Positions 52,859 through 62,416 of a stretch of DNA of 64,000 nucleotides are shown here, piece by piece (position 1 is the stretch's first letter; every line of letters starts with the position of its first letter). The stretch spans positions 72,766 through 136,765 of the forward strand of contig FR880847.1 of the NCBI GenBank assembly GCA_000434615.1. Direction: 5' to 3'. The notes beneath the pieces were generated by a model, which searched no databases, had not been told where the DNA came from, and worked only from the letters and a program-made list of their open reading frames with translations. A program made the translations under genes and the position numbers. This stretch comes from Clostridium sp. CAG:510. Its GTDB lineage: Bacteria; Bacillota; Clostridia; Lachnospirales; Lachnospiraceae.

Positions 52859-53917
52859 TCAGCGGTTTGTGGTAAATGCCGCCACGGATATGGTTATCAT
52901 AAATAACAGAAAAGAGGTCCCCACGGTCTGAAACAGCAGCCGCCCGGCATTGCCCACCCTGTCGGCACAGGTGCTCATCCTTTTGTCACTGACAAGTCCC
53001 ATGAAGGCTCCCGCCGCTTTCAGGACAAACGCCGTCAGAAGCAGCTTGCAAAGAGGCGGCAGTGCTACGGCAATCAGCAAAAGCAGCGCTGTAAAGCCGA
53101 TGCCGTTTTTTATAATAGCAGCCGCTCCGAATGCCATATCCACCACACTGTCCGTCACTTCTCCCACTCCCGGAATGGCGGAGAGCCCTTTCTGCAAAAG
53201 CCCTGTTTTGGCACTGTCAATCGCCGGGGTAAGCAGGGACTGCAGAGTACTGATGCCCGCCACAATGCCAAGGGATGCTTTCAGTAAAAACCGTATCATT
53301 TTTTCCATGCCGCTTTCCAAAAGAGTCATTCTTTCCTCCGACAGGCATCCGTTTAAGACCGCCAGAAGCATATAGCTGTTGATAAGAGGCATCAGCAGGG
53401 TCAGCAGTATTTTCTCCACCAGAAAAATAATCAGCAGGATAATCTGATACCCCGCTCCCGCCGTCATGGTTCCCGTGGCAATGCCCACCGATAAAAAATA
53501 AGCGGGGATAAACACCTGTATAAATGCCACAATATTCTGAATTGCCTCCGCCGCCGTATGCGCTGCACTGAAAAAGCATTTCATCAGAACTGCCGCCATA
53601 TACAGATACAGAAAATAAAAACCGGCATCCGCCACCTGATGCTTATCAAAAATACGGATAAAATGGGAAATAAGCGCCGCACCGATGCCCATCAGCAACA
53701 GGAGCAGAAACGTATTTTTTAAGGATGCAAGGTCCGTTATCACACTGCCGAAGGTCATCTGCGCCACACCTGTCAGCGCTCCTTTTATATCCCCTGTGAA
53801 AGCCTGTTTCAGCAGGGTTTCCAGGTCAATCTGCAGAGTCGGGAAAAGCTCCCCTAACTGCGCTTCTATGCCATCCATCCCATATTCCCGAAAAATGCTG
53901 TCCATATCCATTTCCAT
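52859..53917 (-). CDS. spoIIIAE: Stage III sporulation protein AE
   Basis: Polytopic membrane protein of the SpoIIIA secretion-like complex. The 352-residue protein has about seven or eight hydrophobic segments; the SpoIIIAE pattern includes TLLKQAFTGDIKGAL near 35, GCLSEERMTLLESGMEKMIRF near 185 and LSAIPGVGEVTDSVVDMAFG near 240. The N-terminal signal-like extension of the Bacillus protein is absent. It starts 9 bp after spoIIIAD behind AGGAGA. Confidence 0.93.
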   Translation of the reverse strand: MEMDMDSIFREYGMDGIEAQLGELFPTLQIDLETLLKQAFTGDIKGALTGVAQMTFGSVITDLASLKNTFLLLLLMGIGAALISHFIRIFDKHQVADAGFYFLYLYMAAVLMKCFFSAAHTAAEAIQNIVAFIQVFIPAYFLSVGIATGTMTAGAGYQIILLIIFLVEKILLTLLMPLINSYMLLAVLNGCLSEERMTLLESGMEKMIRFLLKASLGIVAGISTLQSLLTPAIDSAKTGLLQKGLSAIPGVGEVTDSVVDMAFGAAAIIKNGIGFTALLLLIAVALPPLCKLLLTAFVLKAAGAFMGLVSDKRMSTCADRVGNAGRLLFQTVGTSFLLFMITISVAAFTTNR

Positions 53918-53926
53918 GGCATTCTC

Positions 53927-54313
53927 CTATACAAAATTCCGGATTTGTTCCATGACCGCAAACAGAATGGGAAGTCCCGCAAAAATAACGGACAGCTTTC
54001 CTAAAATTTCTATCTGTCCTGCCACGGAACCATATCCGGCATCCTTGCAGATACCCGAAGCAAACTCACAGATATAAGTAATACCGATGACCTTCATCAG
54101 GGTGGCCAGATACCCGCCCTCGTCCGACCAGATTTCCTGCACGATCCGGTACTTGTCCAGCATGGAAGTTAAAAAACGCAGGGTGTAGCCGAAAATCAGA
54201 ATAGCGCACACACAGCCTATGTAAAAGGAATATTCCGGCTTCCGGTTCTTAAACTGCATGGCAAGAACCGCACATAAAATACCGCTGACCGCAATCTTTG
54301 TAATCTCTATCAT
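53927..54313 (-). CDS. spoIIIAD: Stage III sporulation protein AD
   Basis: A 128-residue protein with four hydrophobic segments. SpoIIIAC and AD are related, and here the C-terminal segment LGKLSVIFAGLPILFAVMEQI is typical. Fits between AC and AE in operon order. Confidence 0.92.
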   Translation of the reverse strand: MIEITKIAVSGILCAVLAMQFKNRKPEYSFYIGCVCAILIFGYTLRFLTSMLDKYRIVQEIWSDEGGYLATLMKVIGITYICEFASGICKDAGYGSVAGQIEILGKLSVIFAGLPILFAVMEQIRNFV

Positions 54314-54333
54314 TTTCTTACCTATCCCGCCTT

Positions 54334-54528
54334 CTACAGGGAAAACAGTGCCTGTATATTGGTAAACAGCTCATAAATATAAGGCACAATCCAGGAAATC
54401 ACCAGGATAAGCCCCGCCAGACTTACCAAAAAAGCCTGCTCTTCCCTGCCGCTGTGTTTCAATATCTGACTTAATATGGTGACTAAAATACCCACTGCCG
54501 CAATCTTAAAAATCAGCCCAATACTCAT
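54334..54528 (-). CDS. spoIIIAC: Stage III sporulation protein AC
   Basis: A 64-residue protein with two membrane helices (residues 4-20 and 32-52); ILSQILKHSGREEQAFLVSLAG is the SpoIIIAC signature. Adjacent to spoIIIAD (20-bp gap). Confidence 0.92.
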   Translation of the reverse strand: MSIGLIFKIAAVGILVTILSQILKHSGREEQAFLVSLAGLILVISWIVPYIYELFTNIQALFSL

Positions 54529-54542
54529 TCCGACGCTCCTCC

Positions 54543-55061
54543 TTACAACAGAACAATAATCAGGAAAAGCCCTCCCATGATGCCAAGTCCCGTTGCTAAT
54601 TTTCCCTGCTGCAGCACATTCTGTTCCCGGATCCTGCGTGCCTCTTTAATGGCGTCCCGGTGCCCTTCCATGACTCTCACCTGCATCTGCCAGTCCTTTA
54701 GCCCCTTAACCTTCGCAAAGGAAAGGAAGCTTTCTTTTTCCTCTTTCGTAAGCGGCAGCTTCTGCAAAAGAACGGCAAAAGCCTCTTCCCAACAAGCGGA
54801 AAAATCCCTTCCGTCCTCTTTTTGCAAAAGCTTTCCTGCCGAAAGCAGGGTGCCCCGAAACGGCTCTTCCGTCTTTTCCGCTATCATAAACAGACATTCA
54901 TGCAGCGTGGATTTTCCGTACCGGACTTCACTGATAAAAAGGTCCAGTATTTTTTCCATGGTCTTAAGAAGCCGGATGCTCTCGTAATACCTTGTCCGGT
55001 AAAAAAGGCCCAGCGCCGTACAGCCTGCAAAAATCAAAATTGCTCCGAAAAGTCGCAGCAT
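54543..55061 (-). CDS. spoIIIAB: Stage III sporulation protein AB
   Basis: A 172-residue protein with N- and C-terminal membrane helices around a helical soluble domain related to type II secretion GspF folds; ISEVRYGKSTLHECL near 45 and the RREQN...LGIMGGLFLIIVLL end are typical. It overlaps spoIIIAA by 28 bp. Confidence 0.92.
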   Translation of the reverse strand: MLRLFGAILIFAGCTALGLFYRTRYYESIRLLKTMEKILDLFISEVRYGKSTLHECLFMIAEKTEEPFRGTLLSAGKLLQKEDGRDFSACWEEAFAVLLQKLPLTKEEKESFLSFAKVKGLKDWQMQVRVMEGHRDAIKEARRIREQNVLQQGKLATGLGIMGGLFLIIVLL

Positions 55062-55999
55062 ATTTCCCCATCCTTTCCATAAACCGCTTTTATCCTCGGA
55101 TGCCCCTGTTTTTTCCAGAGCACCACAAACCGTTCAAAGACCTGCTCCTGCAGAAGCTCCCGCATATACGGCTTTTCCCGCAAGGAAAGCAGGTCTTCCC
55201 CGTGTATGGTTGCCAGAATGTTGCACCCGCAGGCAGACACCTTCCGGATGGCATCCACATCCTCCCTGCCGCCGATTTCGTCTATGGCGATTAAAGAGGG
55301 CGCCATGGAACGGACTAACATCATCATGCCGTGCACCTTCGGGCAGGCATCCAGAATATCCGTCCGGATACCCACATCATTCTGCGGTATTCCCAGATAG
55401 CTTCCTGCTATTTCACTTCGCTCATCGACCACGCCCACGGAAACGCCCCCTCCGTACACATTGCCGTCGGAAATCTGTCTGACCAGGTCCCGTAAAAGTG
55501 TGGTTTTTCCGCACCCCGGCGGGGAAATCAGAAGCGTATTGCATATCTTTTGCTGCCGGTACAGATACGGAATAACCGGGTCTGCGGCTCCCTTCTTTTC
55601 ATGGGAAACACGGATATTCAGGCTGCCCGGATGCTTTAACGTGCGAAGGCTGCCGTCCGTTTCCAGGACAGCCTGTCCGCATATCCCGACCCGGTGTCCT
55701 CCCGGCACACTGATAAATCCCTGCCTCATTTCATCCTCAAAGGCATAAAGAGAATCCTTACAGATCTGGTTTAACATATTCCGCAGTTGTTCTTCCCCGA
55801 TGCACCGCGCATCTAACTTTCTTTTCGTAAGACCGCCGTCTTTTCCGAAGAAAAATTCACCCCTATGTAGTTTTAAGATAATGGGTTTGTCCACCCTGAG
55901 GCGGATTTCTTCTAATTCCCCGTATAAGGTAAGCATCTGTTCTCCTTCCCCGCGAAGGGACGCCGGAAACAAAGCTATCAGACTTTTTTCTTTGCTCAT
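55034..55999 (-). CDS. spoIIIAA: Stage III sporulation protein AA, ATPase
   Basis: Predicted energising ATPase of the SpoIIIA complex, 321 residues. It has DEMRQGFISVPGGHRVGICG near residue 92, Walker A ISPPGCGKTTLLRDLV near 155, VVDERSEIAGSYLG near 190 and Walker B-like PSLIAIDEIGG near 235. ATG 55999 lies eight bases after AGAGG; the longer frame to 56122 overlaps the upstream terminator and is rejected. In Bacillus the operon is driven by sigma-E; a CATATATT at about 56028-56035 resembles a sigma-E -10, but the -35 is unconvincing. Confidence 0.94.
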   Translation of the reverse strand: MSKEKSLIALFPASLRGEGEQMLTLYGELEEIRLRVDKPIILKLHRGEFFFGKDGGLTKRKLDARCIGEEQLRNMLNQICKDSLYAFEDEMRQGFISVPGGHRVGICGQAVLETDGSLRTLKHPGSLNIRVSHEKKGAADPVIPYLYRQQKICNTLLISPPGCGKTTLLRDLVRQISDGNVYGGGVSVGVVDERSEIAGSYLGIPQNDVGIRTDILDACPKVHGMMMLVRSMAPSLIAIDEIGGREDVDAIRKVSACGCNILATIHGEDLLSLREKPYMRELLQEQVFERFVVLWKKQGHPRIKAVYGKDGEICCDFSEQF

Positions 56000-56042
56000 T
56001 TTCCTTTCCTCTCTGCCTACCTCTAATATATGTACAGGCATC

Positions 56043-56073
56043 AAAAAAAGAACCCGCAAATGCGAGTTCTTTT
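56043..56073 (-). terminator. Terminator before spoIIIAA
   Basis: AAAGAACCCGC / GCGAGTTCTTT, 11 bp with one G-U pair in the RNA and a 4-nt loop, followed by a seven-base T run on the minus strand. Ends the transcript of the small lipoprotein gene. Confidence 0.92.
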
Positions 56074-56096
56074 CGGATTTTTGTCTGGTTGTCTGT

Positions 56097-56714
56097 TTAC
56101 TCTTCCCAGCCCTGCCATTCAATCCATTCGGAGCCGTAGGTAAAGTAATAAACGGAGATACACTGGATTTTTCCGCTGTCGTCCGTATTAACGGAAAGGA
56201 TTACTACATCGTCCTTGTAAGAGGAGTCTTTGTCGCAGAACCATACATCTGCAAGATCAGCAGCCGCCATGTTCTTCCATTTGCTGCCGTCTTTGTAAAA
56301 AGCGATATCCAGCCATGCATTGGCATCTTCGTATTCCTTGTAAATCTCTTCTGCAGTTTCATTGTCGTAATTTATCACTCTGGTATCCCCGGAGTCATAC
56401 ACGAGCTCCCACATAGCATTAGCCGGCTTTACCTGAAACTCATTCAGGTATTCGTCCAGGGAATCTCCTACCTTTAAGCCGCGTGCCAGTGCGAAGGACT
56501 CATCGTAATCCTGATTGTTGTTGCCGTCAAAGGAGAAGGAATAGGTTTCATCACCGAAAATCATGAATCCGCTGTCTTTGGAAAGGGCAACGGTTTCTTC
56601 CCCTTTCTGAAACTGGAAATCGGAGTCCTTCCAGGTCTTGCCTGCCGGAAGGGAGCATGCACTCAGCACAAGGGAAAGTGCCAGTGCGGTAACAGCTGCT
56701 AATTTCTTTTTCAT
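56097..56714 (-). CDS. Small lipoprotein of unknown function
   Basis: A 205-residue protein with a lipoprotein signal (MKKKLAAVTALALSLVLSAC) and an acidic, aromatic-rich exported domain; no family is recognised. AAGGAT lies nine bases before ATG 56714. It follows pnp by 35 bp and ends in a strong terminator, so it rides on the pnp transcript. The FMIFGDETYSFSF stretch and the many Asp residues suggest a compact beta domain, but no function can be assigned. Confidence 0.6.
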   Translation of the reverse strand: MKKKLAAVTALALSLVLSACSLPAGKTWKDSDFQFQKGEETVALSKDSGFMIFGDETYSFSFDGNNNQDYDESFALARGLKVGDSLDEYLNEFQVKPANAMWELVYDSGDTRVINYDNETAEEIYKEYEDANAWLDIAFYKDGSKWKNMAAADLADVWFCDKDSSYKDDVVILSVNTDDSGKIQCISVYYFTYGSEWIEWQGWEE

Positions 56715-56749
56715 CTGTTCATAATCCTTTCTTACTTTTTCAAAAATTA

Positions 56750-58840
56750 TTACTGCTGTGCTACGTCTTTCATGGAGAAGCTGATTCTTCCCATCTTGTC
56801 CTTGCCTAAGCATACAACGGTTACAACATCGCCTAAGGTCAGGACATCCTCTACATGCTCAATTCTTTCCTTGGCAATCTTGGAGATATGAACCATGCCT
56901 TCTTTTCCGGGAGCGAACTCGATGAATGCACCGAATTCCTTAATGCTTACGACCTTGCCCTTGAAAATCTGGCCTTCTTCAAAGTCTGTGGTGATAATCT
57001 TAATCATCTCAACAGCCTTATCCATCATAACCTTGTCGGTACCGCATACGGATACCTTACCGTCATCGGTAATATCAATCTTTACGCCGGTACGAGCAAT
57101 AATCTCGTTGATGGTCTTGCCTCTCTGGCCTACTACATCGCCAATCTTTTCCGGGTCAATCTGGATGGAAATAATCTTGGGTGCGTACTTGCCGACTTCT
57201 GTTCTGGGAGCGGCAATGGCTTTCTTCATACAGTTGTCCATGATAAAGAGTCGTGCTTCACGGCATCTTGCGATAGCGCCTTCTACGATAGGTCTTGTCA
57301 GACCGTGAATCTTAATATCCATCTGGATAGCGGTAATACCTTCTGTAGTACCGGTTACCTTAAAGTCCATATCGCCGAAGAAGTCTTCCAGCCCCTGAAT
57401 ATCGGTAAGAAGTACGAAATCATCGTCGGTTTCACCGGTAACAAGACCACAGGAAATACCTGCTACCATCTTCTTGATGGGAACACCGGCAGCCATTAAG
57501 GACATGCAGGATGCACAGGTGGAAGCCATGGAGGTTGAACCGTTTGACTCAAAGGTTTCGGATACGGTACGGATTGCATAAGGGAACTCCTCTTCGGAAG
57601 GAAGCACGGGAATAAGTGCTCTCTCTGCCAGTGCACCGTGACCGATTTCACGACGTCCGGGGCCTCTGGAAACCTTGGTCTCACCTACGGAGTAGGAAGG
57701 GAAGTTGTACTGATGCATATATCTCTTGGAGGTTTCGTTTTCATCCAGACCGTCTACCTTCTGCGCTTCGGATAACGGAGCTAAGGTACATACGTTGCAG
57801 ATCTGGGTCTGTCCTCTGGTGAACATTGCGGAGCCGTGTACTCTGGGAATGATGTCCACTTCTGCTGCAAGAGGACGGATCTGGGTGATTTCACGGCCGT
57901 CGGGACGCTTGTGGTCCTTTAAAATCATCTTGCGGACGGTCTTCTTCTCATACTGGTATACCGCTTCGCCTAAAACAGCCAGCCACTCTTCGTTTTCTGC
58001 AAATGCCTCGCTGAGCTTTTCGGTAATATTCTTGATATTTTCTTCTCTGGTCTGCTTGTCATCGGTAAATACCGCAACTTCCATTTCTTCGGGAGTTACG
58101 ATTTTCTTCATTTCTTCAAACATTTCTGCGGGAATTGCACAGCTTGTGTATTCATGCTTGGGCTTTCCTACTTCCGCTACGATGCCGTCGATGAAGGAAA
58201 TGATGGTCTGGTTTACTTCATGTGCCTTGTAAATGGCATCAATCATGACTGCTTCGGGAATTTCGTTTGCACCGGCTTCAATCATGATAACCTTTTCTCT
58301 GGTAGAAGCTACGGTTAAGTTTAAGTCACCGTTCTTCCACTGCTCCTGGGAAGGGTTGATAATCAGTTCGCCGTCAATCATGCCCACCTGGGTCATGGCA
58401 CAGGGACCGTCAAAAGGAATATCGGAAATGCAGGTTGCGATAGCAGCGCCCAACATAGCCACCAGTTCGGGACGGCATGCAGGATCCACACTCATAACCA
58501 TATTGTTTAAGGTAACGTCGTTGCGGTAATCCTTGGGGAACAGCGGACGCATGGGTCTGTCGATAACACGGCTGGTCAGGATGGCATTTTCGCTTGCCTT
58601 TCCTTCTCTCTTATTGAAGCCGCCCGGGATTTTTCCTACCGCATATAATTTTTCTTCGTACTCTACACTTAAAGGGAAGAAATCAATGCCGTCTCTGGGC
58701 TTGTCCGATGCTGTTGCACAGGATAATACTGTTGTTTCGCCATAGTGCATGAATGCACATCCGTTTGCCTGCTTGCCGACTCTGCCGATATCAACGCTTA
58801 AGGTACGGCCTGCAAGCTCCATTGAAAAAGTCTTGTACAT
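56750..58840 (-). CDS. pnp: Polyribonucleotide nucleotidyltransferase (PNPase)
   Basis: 3'-5' phosphorolytic exoribonuclease of mRNA decay. The 696-residue product has two RNase PH-like cores (about 1-220 and 300-545; FETSKRYMHQYNFPSYSVGE and IPIKKMVAGISCGLV), a KH domain with IGDVVGQRGKTINEIIARTG near 555 and a C-terminal S1 domain (IFKGKVVSIKEFGAFIEF). ATG 58840 is six bases from AAGGAG; the upstream open frame to 59071 is leader, not coding. It lies downstream of rpsO, the typical order. Confidence 0.98.
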   Translation of the reverse strand: MYKTFSMELAGRTLSVDIGRVGKQANGCAFMHYGETTVLSCATASDKPRDGIDFFPLSVEYEEKLYAVGKIPGGFNKREGKASENAILTSRVIDRPMRPLFPKDYRNDVTLNNMVMSVDPACRPELVAMLGAAIATCISDIPFDGPCAMTQVGMIDGELIINPSQEQWKNGDLNLTVASTREKVIMIEAGANEIPEAVMIDAIYKAHEVNQTIISFIDGIVAEVGKPKHEYTSCAIPAEMFEEMKKIVTPEEMEVAVFTDDKQTREENIKNITEKLSEAFAENEEWLAVLGEAVYQYEKKTVRKMILKDHKRPDGREITQIRPLAAEVDIIPRVHGSAMFTRGQTQICNVCTLAPLSEAQKVDGLDENETSKRYMHQYNFPSYSVGETKVSRGPGRREIGHGALAERALIPVLPSEEEFPYAIRTVSETFESNGSTSMASTCASCMSLMAAGVPIKKMVAGISCGLVTGETDDDFVLLTDIQGLEDFFGDMDFKVTGTTEGITAIQMDIKIHGLTRPIVEGAIARCREARLFIMDNCMKKAIAAPRTEVGKYAPKIISIQIDPEKIGDVVGQRGKTINEIIARTGVKIDITDDGKVSVCGTDKVMMDKAVEMIKIITTDFEEGQIFKGKVVSIKEFGAFIEFAPGKEGMVHISKIAKERIEHVEDVLTLGDVVTVVCLGKDKMGRISFSMKDVAQQ

Positions 58841-58888
58841 ACTTTTCTCCTTGCTTTTTTTACAATCCGCCTCGGCGGAAGGGGCTCT

Positions 58889-58964
58889 GGGTAAAACACC
58901 GAAACTACTGAAAAATACACTTACGCAAATATACTTTTCAGCGGTCTCGGGGTTTCGTTTACCC
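58889..58964 (-). promoter_or_regulatory. Long processed-type hairpin in the pnp leader
   Basis: Three nested pairings, GGGTAAA/TTTACCC, CCGAAAC/GTCTCGG (one mismatch) and CTGAAAAATA/TATACTTTTCAG, make a 76-nt imperfect stem 49 bp upstream of pnp. A leader stem cut by RNase III underlies pnp autoregulation in E. coli; this one has the size and place for a similar role. Confidence 0.6.
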
Positions 58965-59023
58965 AAAGAGGTGAATAAAGTGACTTTGCGCCCGCCCTGT
59001 CTGTACCAGAAACGAAGCTGCGT

Positions 59024-59060
59024 AAAAAAGCGGAGCAGCCTGTTTTGGACATACTCCGCT
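59024..59060 (-). terminator. Terminator/attenuator after rpsO
   Basis: AGCGGAG / CTCCGCT, 7 bp with an 18-nt loop, followed by six Ts on the minus strand. It separates rpsO from pnp; partial readthrough would supply pnp. Confidence 0.82.
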
Positions 59061-59073
59061 CTTTGCATCATAA

Positions 59074-59340
59074 TTACTTTCTGATTCCCAGCTTAGCAAT
59101 GATTGCACGATATCTTTCGATATCCTTTTCTTTTAAGTAATCAAGCAGACCACGTCTCTGACCAACCATCTTTAAAAGACCTCTGTTGGAGTGATGATCC
59201 TTGGGGTTCTGCTTCATATGCTCGGTTAACTCTTTGATTCTCTCGGTCAGTACGGCAATCTGTACTTCGGGTGAACCGGTATCTCCGGGCTTTGTTGCAT
59301 ACTCATTGATAATAGCTGTTTTCTTCTCTTTGGAAATCAT
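59074..59340 (-). CDS. rpsO: Ribosomal protein S15
   Basis: Small-subunit protein binding 16S rRNA. The 88-residue product contains [16 protein letters not shown] near residue 20 and [23 protein letters not shown] near 47, the S15 signature. GGAGG precedes the ATG. Upstream lies a 95-nt leader with short complementary segments (ACAC/GTGT and CGG/CCG around a C-rich bulge) that could bind S15 for autogenous control. Confidence 0.98.
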   Translation of the reverse strand: MISKEKKTAIINEYATKPGDTGSPEVQIAVLTERIKELTEHMKQNPKDHHSNRGLLKMVGQRRGLLDYLKEKDIERYRAIIAKLGIRK

Positions 59341-59435
59341 GATAAAATCCTCCTAAAAAATATTTAGTAAACACCGGATACGAAGGCCGGGTCGGAGTGT
59401 CCATAACCTGCGCATCGGTTAAACCATACCTAATA

Positions 59436-59464
59436 AAATTACCACATTTTACTTTACTTGTAAA
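59436..59464 (-). promoter_or_regulatory. Probable rpsO promoter
   Basis: TTTACA (59459-59464), 17-bp spacer, TAATTT (59436-59441) on the minus strand, giving a leader of about 90 nt. Confidence 0.6.
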
Positions 59465-59490
59465 CCCTTAATTTTCGGACAGTTCCACTT

Positions 59491-60579
59491 TTATTCCTGT
59501 GCGTATTTGTCTGCCTGACCGGCAATCAGCGCCGCATCATCAAAGTAGTTAATCTTCATGGCTGCCTTGACCTCTGACATGGTCTTCGCTGCTTCTTCCC
59601 TTGCCACTTCGCTGCCCTTCTTTAAGATTTCGTAGATGTCGGGAATCTGCTTCTGCAGCTCTTTTCTGCGGTTGCGGATGGGCTCTAATTCTTCCTGCAT
59701 AACGTTGTTTAAGAATTTCTTTACCTTAACGTCGCCCAGACCGCCTCTCTGGTAATGTGCCTTTAACTCATCCAGATTTGCGTATTCGGGCAGATAGCGC
59801 TCAAACTGCTCATCCTTGCAGAACGCATCCAGATAGGTAAATACGGTGTTGCCCTCCAAGGAACCGGGATCACTTACCTTTAAGTGGTTGGGATCCGTAA
59901 ACATGCTCATAATCTTGGTCCTCACTTCATCTGCGGAATCGGACAGATAGATGCAGTTTCCAAGGGATTTACTCATTTTTGCCTTGCCGTCAATACCCGG
60001 CAGTCTGCAGCATACTTCATTCTGCGGAACAAGAGCTTCCGGCTCCACCAGTGTTTCTCCGTAAACGGAGTTGAACTTTCTTACGATTTCGCGGCACTGT
60101 TCAATCATGGGAAGCTGGTCTTCACCAACGGGAACCGTTGTTGCCTTGAACGCGGTAATATCGGCTGCCTGGCTGATGGGATAGGTGAAAAATCCCACGG
60201 GAATACTGGTTTCGAAGTTACGCATCTGAATTTCGGACTTTACGGTAGGATTACGCTGCAGTCTGGAAACGGTAACCAGGTTCATATAATAAAAGGTTAA
60301 TTCCGTAAGCTCCTGGATCTGGGACTGTATAAACAGGGTGGACTTGGCAGGGTCCAGTCCGCAGGATAAATAATCCAGTGCCACTTCAATAATATTCTGT
60401 CTGATCTTCTCCGGATTGTCCGCATTGTCGGTCAGCGCCTGTGCATCGGCAATCATAATAAAAATCTTGTCGTATTCTCCGGAATTCTGTAACTCCACTC
60501 TCTTGCGAAGAGAGCCTACATAATGACCTACGTGAAGTCTTCCGGTAGGGCGGTCTCCGGTTAAAATGATCTTGCTCAT
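59491..60579 (-). CDS. trpS: Tryptophanyl-tRNA synthetase
   Basis: Charges tRNA-Trp. The 362-residue class I synthetase has the HIGH-equivalent [12 protein letters not shown] near residue 13, [14 protein letters not shown] near 105, [12 protein letters not shown] near 170 and the KMSKS loop in [12 protein letters not shown] near 205; it is slightly longer than the usual 330-340 residues. GGAGA precedes the ATG. The short leader has no T-box element, unlike many Firmicute trpS genes. Confidence 0.96.
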   Translation of the reverse strand: MSKIILTGDRPTGRLHVGHYVGSLRKRVELQNSGEYDKIFIMIADAQALTDNADNPEKIRQNIIEVALDYLSCGLDPAKSTLFIQSQIQELTELTFYYMNLVTVSRLQRNPTVKSEIQMRNFETSIPVGFFTYPISQAADITAFKATTVPVGEDQLPMIEQCREIVRKFNSVYGETLVEPEALVPQNEVCCRLPGIDGKAKMSKSLGNCIYLSDSADEVRTKIMSMFTDPNHLKVSDPGSLEGNTVFTYLDAFCKDEQFERYLPEYANLDELKAHYQRGGLGDVKVKKFLNNVMQEELEPIRNRRKELQKQIPDIYEILKKGSEVAREEAAKTMSEVKAAMKINYFDDAALIAGQADKYAQE

Positions 60580-60652
60580 CTGTTAATCTCCTTTATTTTC
60601 ACTCCTCTGCCTGTTTCCGCAAAGGCAGTCATAGCATTCAAACGTACCTTAA

Positions 60653-60682
60653 ATTATACTACAGGAAAAAGGCTTCCGTCAA
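60653..60682 (-). promoter_or_regulatory. Sigma-A promoter of trpS
   Basis: TTGACG (60677-60682), 18-bp spacer, perfect TATAAT (60653-60658) on the minus strand; the -35 lies in the end of the upstream lipoprotein gene. The leader is about 65 nt and carries only one small hairpin, CTGCCT/AGGCAG (60607-60628). Confidence 0.8.
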
Positions 60683-62367
60683 CCGGCATACATAATGCCG
60701 TCAAAATATTCTTCTTCCTCTACGCCGTTTATCGTATACGGCCATTCGGAATGGTCCACCTCAATCCGGTACAGTGTATCACCCGCTTTTAAGTCCACAA
60801 GACTGCTGCCGTCCGTCCGGTATAAAATCAGCTTCGTACCCGCGGGTATCACGGCATTGTCTGCCGTCACACTGCCGTCCTCCGCCACCTGCACGCAGGG
60901 AACATCCTTTTTTGCCGTAAGAGCTTCCCTCCACTCGTATGTGCTTGCGTCTACCTGATAAAAGTCTTCATCAGCCACCGGCATGCCGTCCGCTCCCACA
61001 TGATACCTCCGGCTGGCGGAATAGGTGCTTAATACCTCCATCCGGCTTTCTAAGTAAAAGTTTTCCGGGTCGGTCAGAAGCTCTTCTCCGTATAAATAGG
61101 AAGAAGCATCCAAAAGCTGTGCCCTAAGGCCGCAGTTGTTTACCTCACCGACATATACCGCACTGCTGCCGTTTAAATCAAACACCTCCAGCATACGGTA
61201 ATCATTGTCACTGCCGCAGATGACATACAGATAATTCTTACCGTCCGCCGTATGCAGGATGTAGGGATCATAGCTGTATGCCCAGATGTCCTTACCGGTT
61301 TCCACTCCGTTCATGGATACCTTCAGGGCTTCATAGGTTCCATACTCGTCCATGGATGCCCATACCCGGAGTTCATCTGTCCTGCCGTCCCCATTAAAAT
61401 CCATACCTGAAGTACCCAGATTATTTGCCGCATAGACATAGGTCCGTGGGGCTTCCGCATAGTAATCGGAAAAAATATCGGTCTGTTCCGCAAACTTTAC
61501 ACTTCCCGACGGCATTCCCGCCGCATAATAGGAAATTTCATACGGATTGAACCATACACTGACTCCATCATTTGTGATTTTCCAGTTCAGGGTATGCTCT
61601 GCAGCTGCTTTGGCAATATAATCTTTTAAGCTTTCCCCCTCTTCCAGGAACAAATCATCCATTGTCAGTCCGCTTTCCTCATAAACAGCTGCCTCTGCCA
61701 GTCCCGCAAACGTATCCATATCCGTTACTACATCCTGAATCTGCAGCTCTTCCCCGGTCCGGGTATCATAGTTGCAGCCGAAGCTGTAACCGGTTCCATG
61801 TGCACCGCCCAGATAAGTGTAACCGTTTTCTTCAAAAGAAAGCACTCTGTCGTCCGCCCTGCTTACATAATATGTGCTCTCCGTGGAATAGGGGGTATAT
61901 ATCTGATAACCGCCTTCCTCCGCCCCTTTCAGGTCATCCTCCGCCTGGGTTTTTAAATTTTCATATTCGTTAAGAATAGTGTTTTTATTTTCCTCCGACA
62001 GCTTTTTTAGAACCTGTGCCAGCTTAGGATACTTTTCTTCGTCTTCCCCGGTCAGGGCAATGACTCCGTATTTCATTTCCACTAATTTGTTACTGTAATC
62101 ATCGTCCTTGTAATAGCTGTCAGACCATTCTCCCTTAATAAGATGCAGAGGCAGCACCGCTTCCTCCGTTCTGCCGTTGTCCTCCCCGGTCTCCTCCGGC
62201 AGAGTGTCCCCCGGCAGTGTGCCTGTCTGTGAACCGTCTTCCGTTCCGGTACGGGTTTCCCTATCCGGAAGGCTTTCCCCTGTTTCCGCATTTTTCTGTC
62301 CGCAGCCGCCCAAAAGAAGCATTGCCGTCATAATAAGAGCTATCCCTTTTATATTTTTCAGTTTCAT
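60679..62367 (-). CDS. Large lipoprotein with DUF4163/DUF3298-like and EF-hand-like segments
   Basis: A 562-residue exported lipoprotein (signal MKLKNIKGIALIM...LLLGGC). After a Thr/Glu-rich linker, residues about 60-310 resemble the DUF4163-DUF3298 pair of RsiV/PdaC, with the tell-tale YTYLGGAHGTGYSFGCNYD stretch near 185. Near residue 350, DFNGDGRTDELRV is a calcium-binding FG-GAP/EF-hand-like motif, followed by a beta-rich region. Function unknown; a surface sensor or carbohydrate-binding role is a guess. AAGGA precedes ATG 62367; ATG 62379 is an alternative. Confidence 0.65.
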   Translation of the reverse strand: MKLKNIKGIALIMTAMLLLGGCGQKNAETGESLPDRETRTGTEDGSQTGTLPGDTLPEETGEDNGRTEEAVLPLHLIKGEWSDSYYKDDDYSNKLVEMKYGVIALTGEDEEKYPKLAQVLKKLSEENKNTILNEYENLKTQAEDDLKGAEEGGYQIYTPYSTESTYYVSRADDRVLSFEENGYTYLGGAHGTGYSFGCNYDTRTGEELQIQDVVTDMDTFAGLAEAAVYEESGLTMDDLFLEEGESLKDYIAKAAAEHTLNWKITNDGVSVWFNPYEISYYAAGMPSGSVKFAEQTDIFSDYYAEAPRTYVYAANNLGTSGMDFNGDGRTDELRVWASMDEYGTYEALKVSMNGVETGKDIWAYSYDPYILHTADGKNYLYVICGSDNDYRMLEVFDLNGSSAVYVGEVNNCGLRAQLLDASSYLYGEELLTDPENFYLESRMEVLSTYSASRRYHVGADGMPVADEDFYQVDASTYEWREALTAKKDVPCVQVAEDGSVTADNAVIPAGTKLILYRTDGSSLVDLKAGDTLYRIEVDHSEWPYTINGVEEEEYFDGIMYAG

Positions 62368-62416
62368 ATTTTCCTTCATTTCCGACAATTTCTGTCTTCC
62401 CTGCATTACTGCCAAG

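Noticed and set aside
58841..59071. N-terminal extension of PNPase by 77 residues
   Set aside because: The frame is open, but the extension matches no PNPase, crosses a terminator and the leader hairpin, and a good ribosome site precedes ATG 58840.
60580..60678. T-box leader upstream of trpS
   Set aside because: The leader is about 65 nt and lacks the specifier stem and T-box sequence; it holds only one small hairpin.
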